The notes under the pieces: generated by a model
Told to the model about the DNA's origin: nothing
Database searches by the model: none
What the model saw: only the letters and a program-made list of their open reading frames with translations
Program-made: the position numbers and the translations under genes
Part shown: piece after piece, positions 1 to 9,812 of the stretch
Position numbering within the stretch: the first letter of the stretch is position 1
How the letters are laid out: each line of letters begins with the position of its first letter
DNA from: Microcaldota archaeon
GTDB lineage: Archaea > Micrarchaeota > Micrarchaeia > Micrarchaeales > Micrarchaeaceae
Reading direction: 5' to 3'
Length of the DNA stretch: 43,820 bases
Assembly (NCBI GenBank): GCA_021806095.1
Contig: JAJZYD010000005.1
Location: 1-43,820, forward strand

Positions 1-210
1 TGTTTTTGTGGTCTTCTTTTTTTGTATGCTTTTTCCTTCAATTTGTGTGCTGTTTGTTTTATACATTAAATAAATCATAAGCACAAAAACAATTACAAAA
101 ATAATATAGAATATTATATTTGCACCGATTGAAAAAAATATTATTATTGCAAGTAATGATAATACAACGACAATGATTGATAAATAAATTTCATTTTTAT
201 TACTGTCCAT
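1..210 (-). CDS. Small membrane protein, C-terminus beyond window
   Basis: Reading the minus strand from the ATG at 208-210 gives 70 codons without a stop up to base 1, so the gene leaves the window on the left. The visible part has a short polar start (MDSNKNEIYL), two closely spaced hydrophobic segments (about residues 9-28 and 30-50), and then a Lys/Thr-rich cytosolic-looking tail. No Shine-Dalgarno sequence is visible. A TATA-like TTATAAAATG at about 225-234 sits close enough upstream to suggest a leaderless transcript. No family is recognised. The long open frame in very AT-rich DNA and the clean two-helix pattern are the only support. Confidence 0.5.
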   Translation of the reverse strand, partial: MDSNKNEIYLSIIVVVLSLLAIIIFFSIGANIIFYIIFVIVFVLMIYLMYKTNSTQIEGKSIQKKKTTKT

Positions 211-439
211 AAAAATACTTATTCATTTTATAATCTGAAGTTATAATAAATAGATAAATTTAAATATGTATTTAAGCACATAGCAATATTATTAGATTTG
301 ACATTTCCACAAATAAATTCTGCTGGATTTCTCATAATTTCAATACTTGTTTCAACTATTTAAAGGTTTTCTGCTCTTTTCTATGAGTTTTGTAAAAACA
401 AAAAACTGTCAAAAGAAAAAATAAAAAAGAAAGAAAGGA

Positions 440-1006
440 TTAGGATTTTATTTCTAGTTTCCTTACTTCAAGTTTGCTCAAATCAGCAACATACCTCACT
501 TTAGCGCCCATCTCTGCTTGGAATTTTCCTTCAATAATTGCTTTTATTATTGAATCAAGATCATTATTTTTAAAATATTCTTTGGTAAAATTAGACATTT
601 CCTGCCTTATACCTTTGATTTTTGATGATGTAGATTTGCTTCTTGTAACTGCAATTAGCTTGACTACTGCATTTTTGTTGTCTTTTGAAACAACAGGTAG
701 CACAGCACTTGAAATACTCTTATATCTTCTAACAAATGATTTAATATAGCTTCCGACCAACTCAAGTCTTACAAGTTGTGTTATTGCTCTATCCCCATTA
801 ACATTTACAACCTTAAGCTTTACATTAGTATAAGCGTGAGCTGGATTTCCTGTCAGCAATTCAAGCCCTATTATAATATTTCTTCCCACTATTTTTTCAT
901 CATTAGCCGGCATCTCAGTAATTTCTACTTCATTAAATAATTTTGGCGCAATAATATTGAACCATTTCTTCAGCTTCCATTTGTCAACTCCTCTTTGTAT
1001 AGGCAT
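440..1006 (-). CDS. rps3ae: 30S ribosomal protein S3Ae (eS1)
   Basis: Small-subunit protein of archaeal and eukaryotic ribosomes, lying near the mRNA exit side of the platform. The 188 residues show the family layout: a KKWFNIIAPKLFNEVEI start, the GRNIIIGLELLTGNP segment, the RLELVGSYIKSFVRRYKS block (about 80-97), and an IRQEMSNFTKEYF helix. The ATG has a good GGTGAT ribosome binding site seven bases upstream. It lies 18 bases downstream of S15 on the same strand and is probably co-transcribed with it, an arrangement common in archaea. The basic C-terminal extension is somewhat short for the family (usually about 200 residues). Confidence 0.93.
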   Translation of the reverse strand: MPIQRGVDKWKLKKWFNIIAPKLFNEVEITEMPANDEKIVGRNIIIGLELLTGNPAHAYTNVKLKVVNVNGDRAITQLVRLELVGSYIKSFVRRYKSISSAVLPVVSKDNKNAVVKLIAVTRSKSTSSKIKGIRQEMSNFTKEYFKNNDLDSIIKAIIEGKFQAEMGAKVRYVADLSKLEVRKLEIKS

Positions 1007-1024
1007 TTATATCACCATTTTTGA

Positions 1025-1498
1025 TTAGGCACTTCCTTTTATAATAAGTGCTGCAAGCTCTGGATTATACTTCCAATCTTCAGGAAGGTAACCGTTCTTA
1101 GTATAATAGCGTACTAAGCGCCATATCTTTGATTCTGTTCTTTTTAATCTTAAAGTATTATGCTTGTCTTGTTTATTAGCTGCTAAATGTTTTCTCATGT
1201 TTACTGCCTTCTTCATTAAATCAAGTAAATCTGCTGGAATCTCACTTTTGAGCCCTTTCTCTTCGAGTATTTGACTCAATCGCTTTCCAGTATATTGCCT
1301 GATATAAGGAACATTATGCTGTTTCTTAAGTAGCTCACCTATCATTGCAGGGCTTTTGCCGCTCTTTGCATAATTTACAATAATATCTTCTATTGCTTCT
1401 TTTGTTATGTTTGCATCTTTTGGTATAACACCAAACTCAGCAACATATGGCTTTCTTGATTTTGCTTTTCCATAATGTTTTCCATATATTCTAGCCAT
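1025..1498 (-). CDS. rps15: 30S ribosomal protein S15 (uS15)
   Basis: Primary 16S rRNA-binding protein of the small subunit. It has the archaeal long form: the start MARIYGKHYGKAKSRKP, an N-terminal helical extension with GKSPAMIGELLKKQHNVP (about 48-65), and the S15 core with LMKKAVNMRKHLAANKQDKHN and LKRTESKIWRLVRYY. The GTG just before the chosen ATG could also be read as start, but MARIYG is the usual family beginning and the preceding TGTGAT then works as ribosome binding site. At 157 residues it matches archaeal S15. It precedes S3Ae; the ValRS stop lies 156 bases upstream. Confidence 0.93.
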   Translation of the reverse strand: MARIYGKHYGKAKSRKPYVAEFGVIPKDANITKEAIEDIIVNYAKSGKSPAMIGELLKKQHNVPYIRQYTGKRLSQILEEKGLKSEIPADLLDLMKKAVNMRKHLAANKQDKHNTLRLKRTESKIWRLVRYYTKNGYLPEDWKYNPELAALIIKGSA

Positions 1499-1654
1499 CA
1501 CATCACAAGTATTAATTTATTAACATCAATATAATTTTCAAAATTTTAATTTAACAATAGCTCATTTGCTATTTATTAAATATTATGTTTATTAATATTT
1601 TTATTATAACATTTTATTTATTTAATTTTTAATTTTAGTTGTTATTTGGTTTAG

Positions 1655-4132
1655 TTATATATTTATAGATATCGATAACTCAGTGCCTTGCGATATCTCT
1701 GCAGAATCTGCCTTTATTATACTTTTTATATCATCTGCACTTGCCATAACTGCTTTATAATATTCTACAGGAACATTTATATTTATTGACTTTATAGGCT
1801 TATTTAATGCAATCTTCAGCTTTGCTTTCTGCTTTCTTGCTTCTACTATTATTACATTGAGAATTTCTCCATATATTTCTGGATCCTGTTCAACATTTGC
1901 TGCAAATAAAAGGCCATTCATTATATATGAGGGCTCTGAAGGAATTTCAATAAATTCTGGAAGCTTTTCTTTAAATATACTTTCATTGCAAAACATTGAA
2001 TTAATTTCTTCAGCAACGAACGGTATGTTTGGAGCAAATAGCACTAATGAATTATGCAGTATATAATTAAGCGTGTATATTGCCGCATCTCTGCTTTCTT
2101 TCATATTCGCATCTTTTGAATATACTCTATGCTTTACGTCTTCTATATAATAATCACAGAACTCGTGCCAATAAAAGTTTGTAAGCTTTGAAAGTGCTTC
2201 AAAAAGCATTAGATTATCATATGAATTGCTTACCTCTTTAACTATTTTGTTGAATTTATTTAGTATCCACATATCAAAAATATTCATTCCTTTTTTAGGC
2301 TCTTTAATATTAGAAATATTAAATCCATTAGATATATTTTTTATAAACAATGCTGAATTGTACAGCTTTGTTATAAAGCTGCTGGCATAATCCATTTCCT
2401 TATAAGAGAATACTTTATCCTTGTTTAATCCTCCAGAAAGCGCGGCCCATAATCTTATAGCATCTATAGAGTACTTTGCCATAAGTTCATCAGGAAATAT
2501 ACCATTGCCCCATCTTTTATGCATCTCTCTTCCATCAGAGCCTAATATCATACCATGTGTAAGAAGGGTCTCAAAAGGTTTATCATCAGCAACTGCTAAT
2601 GATCCTACAATTGTAAAGAAAGCCCATGTTCTTACTATATCAACACCTTGTATTCTAACATCCAAAGGAAATCTATCTTTCATTAATTTTTTATCAGGCC
2701 ATCCCGCAACTACCAAAGGAGTAATGCAGCTGTCAACCCAGCCATCACAAGTATCAGAATCTGCTACAATATTTCCTCCACATTTTTTGCATTTTCCTTG
2801 TGCTGACTCCAAAGAAGGATTGATAGGCAGCTCTTCAGCTTTTGGCGCTATAATTTCTCCACATTTTTCACAATGCCAGAAAGGTATTGGTGTACCAAAG
2901 ATTCTACTTCTTGATATATTCCAATCCCATTCAATACTTTCAATCCAATCAAAAATCCTCTGTTTGTTCTGTTCTGGAACCCATTTTATCTCATTAGCAT
3001 ATTCTTTTATTTTTTCTTTAATATCTTTTGTTTTAATAAACCACTGTATGTGCTGTAGTAGCTCTGTTTCAGTACCGCATCGATCATGCACTTTTACCGA
3101 ATGATTAAGCTTCTCCTGCTTCTTTAAATATCCTGTTTTATTTAATTCATTTAAGATTGCTTTTCTTGCATTTTTTATTTTCATTCCAGTAAATTTGCCT
3201 GCATTCTTCAACTTGCCTGTTTCATCTATTGCATCAACAATATCAAGCTTGTACTTGTGATATATCATAACATCTTTATTATCTCCAAATGTGCAAACCA
3301 TTTCGCAACCAGTACCAAACTCTTTGTCAATTGATGAATCTCCAATAATCTTTACCTTTTTATTGAAAATAGGCACTATTGCCTCCTTCTCCCCTATTAA
3401 CTTCTTAAATCTATCATCATTATTGTTAACGGCAATAGCAACGCACGCATGAAGAAGCTCTGGTCTGGTTGTTGCAATTATTATATTATCAGCACTTATA
3501 TTTGCACCTTTTGTCTCATCTTTTTTATTGGACTCTTCAGCAAAATTGGCAATATCAAACTTTATATAATTAAGTGTTGCTTCTTTATTAACTTCCTCTA
3601 TTTCTTCTCGTGATATGGCGGTATTACAGCCAGTGCACCATAATACAGGATGAATATCTCTTACAATCATCTTTTTTTTATACATTTCCAACAATGCAAG
3701 CTGAACTTTTTTTGTATATTCTTTTGAAGCGGTTTTATATTCATATCTATCATCAAATGTTGCACCAAGCTTAAGTATCACGCTGCGCATTATTTCAATA
3801 TTAGAATTTGAGAGTTCTACTGCTTTATTATAAAATTCTTCTTTTGACAATGATTTACCATATTTTTCTTCTACAGCAATCTCTGTAGGAAATCCATGCA
3901 TATCCCAGCCAAGAGGATAAAGCACATTATAACCAGCTATTCTTTTGTATCTTGCTATAGTATCAATATAGGATATCCAAAACACTTGACCCATATGGAG
4001 TGCTCCATTTGTAAAAGGTGGTGGTGTATCAATAACATAAATAGGCTTATCACTTTTTTCATCAAACTTGAAAAGATTTTTTTCTTTCCAGTATTGCAAC
4101 CATTTTTCTTCAATTGATTTATTATTATACAT
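1655..4132 (-). CDS. valS: Valyl-tRNA synthetase with altered HIGH and KMSKS motifs
   Basis: Class I synthetase that charges tRNA-Val and edits threonine. ValRS rather than IleRS is indicated by GWDMHGFPTE (75-84), TTRPELLHAC and FGTGCEMVCTFGDNKDV (272-288) of the editing domain, and QGVDIVRTWAFFT (495-507). Zinc-ribbon cysteines are at C166/C169, and C421/C424 with C448/C451. The anticodon-binding helical domain starts near 610 and there is a short C-terminal tail. At 825 residues it is slightly short for archaeal ValRS. The ATP-binding signatures deviate: HIGH reads HMGQ (46-49), and KMSKS reads EMHKR (536-540), keeping only the second lysine. A partner tRNA-Val(UAC) is encoded at 17956-18046. 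It lies 28 bases after a small unknown gene, probably in one operon. Confidence 0.9.
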   Translation of the reverse strand: MYNNKSIEEKWLQYWKEKNLFKFDEKSDKPIYVIDTPPPFTNGALHMGQVFWISYIDTIARYKRIAGYNVLYPLGWDMHGFPTEIAVEEKYGKSLSKEEFYNKAVELSNSNIEIMRSVILKLGATFDDRYEYKTASKEYTKKVQLALLEMYKKKMIVRDIHPVLWCTGCNTAISREEIEEVNKEATLNYIKFDIANFAEESNKKDETKGANISADNIIIATTRPELLHACVAIAVNNNDDRFKKLIGEKEAIVPIFNKKVKIIGDSSIDKEFGTGCEMVCTFGDNKDVMIYHKYKLDIVDAIDETGKLKNAGKFTGMKIKNARKAILNELNKTGYLKKQEKLNHSVKVHDRCGTETELLQHIQWFIKTKDIKEKIKEYANEIKWVPEQNKQRIFDWIESIEWDWNISRSRIFGTPIPFWHCEKCGEIIAPKAEELPINPSLESAQGKCKKCGGNIVADSDTCDGWVDSCITPLVVAGWPDKKLMKDRFPLDVRIQGVDIVRTWAFFTIVGSLAVADDKPFETLLTHGMILGSDGREMHKRWGNGIFPDELMAKYSIDAIRLWAALSGGLNKDKVFSYKEMDYASSFITKLYNSALFIKNISNGFNISNIKEPKKGMNIFDMWILNKFNKIVKEVSNSYDNLMLFEALSKLTNFYWHEFCDYYIEDVKHRVYSKDANMKESRDAAIYTLNYILHNSLVLFAPNIPFVAEEINSMFCNESIFKEKLPEFIEIPSEPSYIMNGLLFAANVEQDPEIYGEILNVIIVEARKQKAKLKIALNKPIKSININVPVEYYKAVMASADDIKSIIKADSAEISQGTELSISINI

Positions 4133-4160
4133 CAGATCAACTTCAATAATTTATCAATGA

Positions 4161-4460
4161 TTATTCCTTTTCATTCTCATCTTTTCTAAGGATTTGACTT
4201 ATTGATTTATTATTATAAATATCTAACATACCTCTTTTAAATCCTTCATAAAAATTTGAATCAGGATTTACAGATAGATCTACAATATTTGTTATACTCG
4301 GCTTATCATATTTTTTGTTTGAATTGTTTGTACTAGGATTTACTTTTTTATTAAAAACTATATCTTCTTCTACTGAACGCTTAATCGCCTCTATTGCCGC
4401 TTTTCTTCCTTCTTCATATCTTTCATTTTTGCTTTCCTTATCTTCCTTATTTTCAACCAT
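4161..4460 (-). CDS. Small acidic-basic unknown protein
   Basis: An unrecognised 99-residue protein. It is highly charged, with a Lys/Glu-rich start and end and two short amphipathic helices (YEEGRKAAIEAIKRSVEED, about 15-33, and FYEGFKRGMLDIYN, about 71-84) that share a similar Y/F-E-G-x-K/R pattern. The middle is Asn/Ser-rich and probably disordered. There is no membrane segment, cysteine motif or known domain. It sits immediately upstream of valS (28 bases) on the same strand, so it is likely co-transcribed. Read-through with alternating charged helices and a plausible ATG supports a real gene. Confidence 0.55.
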   Translation of the reverse strand: MVENKEDKESKNERYEEGRKAAIEAIKRSVEEDIVFNKKVNPSTNNSNKKYDKPSITNIVDLSVNPDSNFYEGFKRGMLDIYNNKSISQILRKDENEKE

Positions 4461-4688
4461 ATTATCACTTTGTATTTTAAAGTTATAAATATTTTATAAT
4501 ATTAACAATAATTTAAATTACATAAATTATATTTTTATAGTTAATATAAATATAATATATATGATTATTGTGCTTTTTTATTTTTTATTTTTATTATTTT
4601 TATAATAATTCTATTTTATAATATTTTATAATATATTATTATAATACTTTTCTTATTATTTCTTCTTATTATTTTTATATTTTATAAT

Positions 4689-7600
4689 TTAAGCATAATT
4701 TGCAAGATTAAATTGGCCTACCGCGCGCTCGGCGCCTACAACCCCAAATACTGTTTCTATTTCATCCTTAAGCAGCATTATTCTCTGTTTAATATAGGGC
4801 TCAAGATTATATTTATCTGAAAGATTTATTGCAACATTAAGATATTTTTCAATTCCGCCCTTTGATATTGTAAGTACAATTTTTCCATTACATTTTGTAC
4901 ATTTGCCTATTAATGGCACTCTCCTGTATTTTGCATTGCATGAAACACATCTGAAAGTTTGTCTTGAGAATGAATGCAGATTTCCCATTAAATCCGGGAT
5001 AAAGTGACTTAATATAAGCCTTCTTGCTGTATCTGACTTATTTATTGAACACAATTTATCCATAAGCTCAAACTGAGCATCGATCTTTTCCTGCATTGTT
5101 TTTAATGTTGTATAAGTGCATTTTATTGGTGCATCGGTAATTGCTTCTGCACTTGTCTCATGAGTAAAATTAAGATTTTGATAAATTGATTCTTTATTAA
5201 GCCTATTACCAACAAGCTCAATATTAATATCTGATGGTGGCGCTCTTATAAGAGTCTTTTCATAAAATTCAATAGGATAATTTTTAACAATTTCCATTGC
5301 ATGAACCTCATCATCAACCTCTTCAGGATGAACATTTATTGTAAGAATAAGCGGCGCATCCATTGTGCCTCCAATAGTGGTTGGTAAATAACTCTTTGAA
5401 AAATTTATTAATGCGTCAAGTAGCAGCATAGTTGTATCTTCATCTCCATCACAGTTTCTTCTTCTTGCAGTTATAATATAAGGATGTGCAAAGCCAACAT
5501 TTGCATTTGTCAATCCTATTATTCTGTTCACAACGCCGCATGAAGTATGTGGAGACAATGTTATTACATACACGCCTATTAAATCATTAATATTCTTGAC
5601 GTTATAGAACGGCTCGATTTTATAGAATTTTACAAGCATATCATTAATCATCTGCGCTACTTTTACAAAATATTCTGCGCCGTTTATATTAAGTATAATA
5701 TCTTGATGTTTGAGTTCAACAAGCTGATCATCACGCTCTAATGGATTACCTTTATAATCAGTTGTATATCCCAATTCTTTAAGCCTCTCAACACTTACAT
5801 TAAATTCTTTAGGATAGAAATGAGTTATAGGAACATCCGTTGCATCAAATCTGGCAGTACCATCTTTAAATATATTTATATCATTCATTGACCTAATAAT
5901 TCCTTTCTCAAGTGGTTCGGCTATTTTTTTTGAACTTACAAGCCCTTTTACACCTCTAAATGTTTTTGGAAGCTGCTGGACATTTATATTTTTCATCGCT
6001 CGCTCTACAAGCTCAGTAATATTGAATTTTATATTGTCGTAAGCAATAGTCTTTATATTACAGACACTACATATTTCATTCTCTGTAATCCTACCACAAC
6101 TTTTACATATTTTTTCAAGTTTTGATGCTGAATTATGTTTGCTACAAAAAGATGAAGTAACAAATTCGTGGCCTTTTTCACATCTTAATCTTGCAATCTC
6201 TAACTCAATTCCGCTATTTCCAAATTTTCTCTTTTCATTTGCATACACTTTGATAATGCTGCGCTCTTTTCCCCCATAATCTGTAATCGGAAACAGGATA
6301 TTTGGTGCTGGCTTCATTAATCTCTTTTTTGCCTTTTCTGGCCTTCCAATTCTTGCCCCTATTCTTGTTGATCTTTTCATTATTTTAAAAGGTGATATTT
6401 TATTTAATATTGATAATGTATCTGAACTTTCAATATCATATTTTTTTATTATATCTGGATTCATATCTATTTTATTATTATTGAAAAACCCTAATGCAAA
6501 AAGAAGACTCTGCGCATTTTCCCCTTTTATTATTATATAGTCATCTAACTCAATATGAGGTATGCACAACCTTTCAAAAATATCAACAAATTTTTTTCTA
6601 GCTACAATATCATTAATATTATCAATTGGAATCTTGATGCTTTCAACATCAAATATATTTTTGTTATTTGTATGTTCATCTGTTTGTATTATTGATAGCT
6701 CTGCTTTAATAATTGATTTTGCAATAATCAAAAGCTCATTGCTTGTAATATCCTGATATTCATAAATATATAATGGGTGCATTGGTACATTGTACTCTTT
6801 TGAAATTTCGTATGCTTCTTTGAATGAAAGTTTCTTTTTGATTTCTTTATTATAATTAGCTGCCTTAAGCTCTGCTTCCCAATATTCCTCGACAAAGCTT
6901 GTAGGCAAAAGTGGTGTATTACTCTTCTTAAAATCTCCGTATGTTACAAGAATATCACCTACCGCAATAATTTTTTTAATTCTGCTATATAGCATTTTTG
7001 CCTCCTTAGCGCTGTTAATGCGCAATGCTTCTCCATTATCAAGCTTTACAAACGGACCTTCTATAGAGTCAACTGGTGATGCAATACAACCCTTACCTGG
7101 CTTCTCAACTTTCAATTGAGTACCAGTAGCTATAAAATTATCAAGTACAATCATTGTAGCAGGATTGAATCCCTTTGCAGCTATGCCAGTAAGCCTTGAT
7201 CTGCCATATCTAATTCTAAAAGATCCTGGATAATCTGGATATGCAAGCACCGGCCTACCAGCGACGAGCTCCTGTAAAAATACCACAGTTTTAGTTGAAG
7301 CCTGCTCTGTATTGGATATTTGCATAGAATCCTGTACTTTAAGATTAGTTGATGAAGAAGGCATTGAATATTGCAGCTGCATAGATGGAGACTTGTCAAT
7401 TTTTATAATACTACTTAACCAATCCCATTCAAGCCCCTCTGCTTTTGCATACTTCAAAACACTCTTCGCTTTTTGGGCTATTGCTTCACAACTCACTAGA
7501 GCAACACCGCCTCTAACTCTGTTTGTTAATATTTGCTCTTTTCCATTCTCATCAAATCTCTTTATGTTTCTATAAGTGCTAACTTCTATATCTTCTGTAG

Positions 7601-8249
7601 GAAGGCCATCTATACAAACAGGGCAGTTCTTGAATATTGTTCTAATATTATCGTCGCTTGGCAGGTACTGAAGCCTCGCACATCTTGTATGATAAAGCAT
7701 AATTTCCTCAAGATTTCTTTCAACTTCAGTGTCTGATGGTTTATAAACCTCTATATTAAATAGTTTTCTTGCATAATCTGCAAGTGCAACAGATAATGCG
7801 GCACTCGTGCCCCCTGCACCTCTTATAGGACCAGCATATACAACAGCTATATATGAAGTTCCATCTGCATTCTTATGTATTTCAACACCTTGCAGACCTT
7901 CTGTAGGTGCTACCAATACACCCTCCGTAAGAACACTCAAACCGGCGCGCACTGCAAGCGTAAGCCTTTTGTTTAATGGCATGTCAAATTTATTGTCATT
8001 ACATATCCTTTTTACAACTTCAAATGCTGTTTCAGGTCTTGTTTTTTCTGGTCCTATATCTTTTATAATATCTGCAATACCTTCAACTCCAATAATACCT
8101 TCAACTCTTGATGCAAGGTCTGGAGCTGGCTTTATCTCAACATAAGGCACAGGATCATAGCCTTTTCTCCTTGCCATTTGGGCGACTGCATATGCTTTCT
8201 CAACATCTCTGTTTATAATATCAAAATATTCTTTTATATCCAAAATCAC
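4689..8249 (-). CDS. dp2: DNA polymerase D large catalytic subunit DP2
   Basis: Catalytic subunit of the archaeal replicative polymerase PolD, with a double-psi-barrel RNA-polymerase-like active site. The 1186 residues begin with the typical YFDIINRDVEKAYAVAQMAR and contain GPIRGAGGTSAALSV (about 140-154). The catalytic stretch NCDGDEDTTMLLLDAL holds the metal-binding aspartates D934 and D936, within 932-938. Two zinc-binding regions are near 690-735 and 1100-1125. The catalytic region is not interrupted by an intein, a common insertion site in PolD. The C-terminus ends in GQFNLANYA, a weak match to a PCNA-binding box (Q-x-x-L-x-x-aromatic). It starts 6 bases after the DP1 stop at GTG 8249; TTG 8243 is an alternative because GGTG then lies at better spacing. 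Confidence 0.97.
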   Translation of the reverse strand: MILDIKEYFDIINRDVEKAYAVAQMARRKGYDPVPYVEIKPAPDLASRVEGIIGVEGIADIIKDIGPEKTRPETAFEVVKRICNDNKFDMPLNKRLTLAVRAGLSVLTEGVLVAPTEGLQGVEIHKNADGTSYIAVVYAGPIRGAGGTSAALSVALADYARKLFNIEVYKPSDTEVERNLEEIMLYHTRCARLQYLPSDDNIRTIFKNCPVCIDGLPTEDIEVSTYRNIKRFDENGKEQILTNRVRGGVALVSCEAIAQKAKSVLKYAKAEGLEWDWLSSIIKIDKSPSMQLQYSMPSSSTNLKVQDSMQISNTEQASTKTVVFLQELVAGRPVLAYPDYPGSFRIRYGRSRLTGIAAKGFNPATMIVLDNFIATGTQLKVEKPGKGCIASPVDSIEGPFVKLDNGEALRINSAKEAKMLYSRIKKIIAVGDILVTYGDFKKSNTPLLPTSFVEEYWEAELKAANYNKEIKKKLSFKEAYEISKEYNVPMHPLYIYEYQDITSNELLIIAKSIIKAELSIIQTDEHTNNKNIFDVESIKIPIDNINDIVARKKFVDIFERLCIPHIELDDYIIIKGENAQSLLFALGFFNNNKIDMNPDIIKKYDIESSDTLSILNKISPFKIMKRSTRIGARIGRPEKAKKRLMKPAPNILFPITDYGGKERSIIKVYANEKRKFGNSGIELEIARLRCEKGHEFVTSSFCSKHNSASKLEKICKSCGRITENEICSVCNIKTIAYDNIKFNITELVERAMKNINVQQLPKTFRGVKGLVSSKKIAEPLEKGIIRSMNDINIFKDGTARFDATDVPITHFYPKEFNVSVERLKELGYTTDYKGNPLERDDQLVELKHQDIILNINGAEYFVKVAQMINDMLVKFYKIEPFYNVKNINDLIGVYVITLSPHTSCGVVNRIIGLTNANVGFAHPYIITARRRNCDGDEDTTMLLLDALINFSKSYLPTTIGGTMDAPLILTINVHPEEVDDEVHAMEIVKNYPIEFYEKTLIRAPPSDINIELVGNRLNKESIYQNLNFTHETSAEAITDAPIKCTYTTLKTMQEKIDAQFELMDKLCSINKSDTARRLILSHFIPDLMGNLHSFSRQTFRCVSCNAKYRRVPLIGKCTKCNGKIVLTISKGGIEKYLNVAINLSDKYNLEPYIKQRIMLLKDEIETVFGVVGAERAVGQFNLANYA

Positions 8250-8255
8250 ACCATA

Positions 8256-9812
8256 CTAAAATTTTGCCTTGTTTTCAATTTCTTTAAAATTTATATTTGT
8301 AAATTTATTATATTTTATTTCATATATTGGAAGAAGCGCTGGGGTTGGTATATGACCTTGTTTTACCTGAAATTCTGTTCTATCCTGCCAAGTACCACTA
8401 TTTATTATATGAACATTATGGTAAAGCATATTACCATTCTTATGTATATGCCCCATATGTAAAATATCAGGAACTTTATCTATAACTAAATTATCATCCT
8501 TGCTTGGAACAATTATGTTACCTCCATATATAGGTGATAAATGTCTTCTCTTTAGCAGCTCAACCATAACCTGTTCTGGCTTTGAATAAGATAGCCCTGG
8601 AATAGAGCGTATCATTGAATCAAGTGATGTTCCATGATAAGTAAGCACTTCGACTCCATTGAATGTAATATAAGAGGGATTTGAAACCATGTGTATATTT
8701 GATTTTTTAAAATCTTTTATTAAATTGTCATTGAAAGGCGGTTGCGGTTCTGCTCTCTGCACCGAATCATGATTGCCAGGAAGCACAAAAATTTGTATAT
8801 AATCAGGGATAAGTTCAAGCAGTTCAAATAATCTTTTATATTGTTCATATTCATCTAATACTGCAAGATCTTTCTCTTGATTTGGATATACACCTATACC
8901 ATCAGCAACATCACCCCCGACAATCATATATTTTATTTTTCCTGCAATTTCTTTATCAAAATCTGATTTTCCATTCAACCATGTAAGCATATGGAAAAAA
9001 TTATTTTCAAGAAAAACTTTGCTACCGACATGTATATCAGATATGAAAGCAATTGCAAGATCATCTTTTATTGTTTTCTTTTCTTTTATTGGAATATCTG
9101 GCCATATGATTTCATTTGCTATAATAAAGGGATCACTGTACTTTCCTTTTATCGCAATTACTTCATCTTGTATTATATTTGATGCACTATTGAAAAGCTG
9201 CTTTACCTTTTCAGAAGTTCCATTCATAAATATTATTTTAGAATCGGCTGTTGAATCCTCAATGACAACCATAATGTTTCCTTTTTTTGTTGTTATCTTT
9301 GTTGTCACTATTCCAACAACACATACTTCTCTACCATTAACAAAATTTTTTAATAACTCCAAGGATTTAATAGGTGTACATTGTCTATGATTAGAAAGAA
9401 CTTTTTTGAGCCTGTCAAGCCTGCTATTGAAATATTTTACAAAATCAGTTACATTTCCTTCAGCCCTCTGTATTTCTTTTGATTCTATAGAATAATTAGC
9501 CTCAACTTCTGATGCAATTGGCTTGAACTCAGCTGATCTTATGACTTTTACTTCTAGTGGTTCTTTCTTGCTCTCCAAACTTCTCATTGCCTTATCTATA
9601 TGCTCTTGAGTAATAATAAATAGTGATGGATCATTTGCTTTCATTTCTGCTAATTTTGATATAATTATATCAATATTAAACTTCTTTATATTCTGTGGTT
9701 TTATATCAGTACCAAGCAGTAGGCCATATTTGGAAAGTAGATCAATAAACACTTTTATTATTTCATTTCCCTCTTGCATCTTACCTTTATTATAACCATC
9801 ATCATTGCTCAT
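8256..9812 (-). CDS. dp1: DNA polymerase D small subunit DP1 (3'-5' exonuclease)
   Basis: Proofreading subunit of PolD, a Mre11-like calcineurin phosphoesterase. The layout is an N-terminal helical region, an OB fold (about 145-235, VCVVGIVTTKITTKKGN and ADSKIIFMNG), and then the nuclease with DIH (259-261), GGDVADGIG, GNHD (346-349), TYHGTSLD and GHIH (454-457). All metal-binding signature residues are present, so exonuclease activity is expected. The 518 residues fall within the usual range. The start ATG overlaps the end of the UPF0147 gene by 11 bases and is preceded by GGAGGT at unusually short spacing; an in-frame ATG 11 codons later is the alternative. DP2 follows after 6 bases, giving coupled stoichiometric synthesis of the two subunits. 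Confidence 0.97.
   Translation of the reverse strand: MSNDDGYNKGKMQEGNEIIKVFIDLLSKYGLLLGTDIKPQNIKKFNIDIIISKLAEMKANDPSLFIITQEHIDKAMRSLESKKEPLEVKVIRSAEFKPIASEVEANYSIESKEIQRAEGNVTDFVKYFNSRLDRLKKVLSNHRQCTPIKSLELLKNFVNGREVCVVGIVTTKITTKKGNIMVVIEDSTADSKIIFMNGTSEKVKQLFNSASNIIQDEVIAIKGKYSDPFIIANEIIWPDIPIKEKKTIKDDLAIAFISDIHVGSKVFLENNFFHMLTWLNGKSDFDKEIAGKIKYMIVGGDVADGIGVYPNQEKDLAVLDEYEQYKRLFELLELIPDYIQIFVLPGNHDSVQRAEPQPPFNDNLIKDFKKSNIHMVSNPSYITFNGVEVLTYHGTSLDSMIRSIPGLSYSKPEQVMVELLKRRHLSPIYGGNIIVPSKDDNLVIDKVPDILHMGHIHKNGNMLYHNVHIINSGTWQDRTEFQVKQGHIPTPALLPIYEIKYNKFTNINFKEIENKAKF

Noticed and set aside
2421-3104. 227-codon plus-strand frame inside valS
   Set aside because: It is the complementary shadow of the synthetase; the minus frame carries all family motifs and this one has no recognisable pattern or ribosome site.
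7807-8145. 112-codon plus-strand frame opposite the DP2 N-terminus
   Set aside because: Antisense shadow of a strongly conserved polymerase segment; composition is that of reversed codons.
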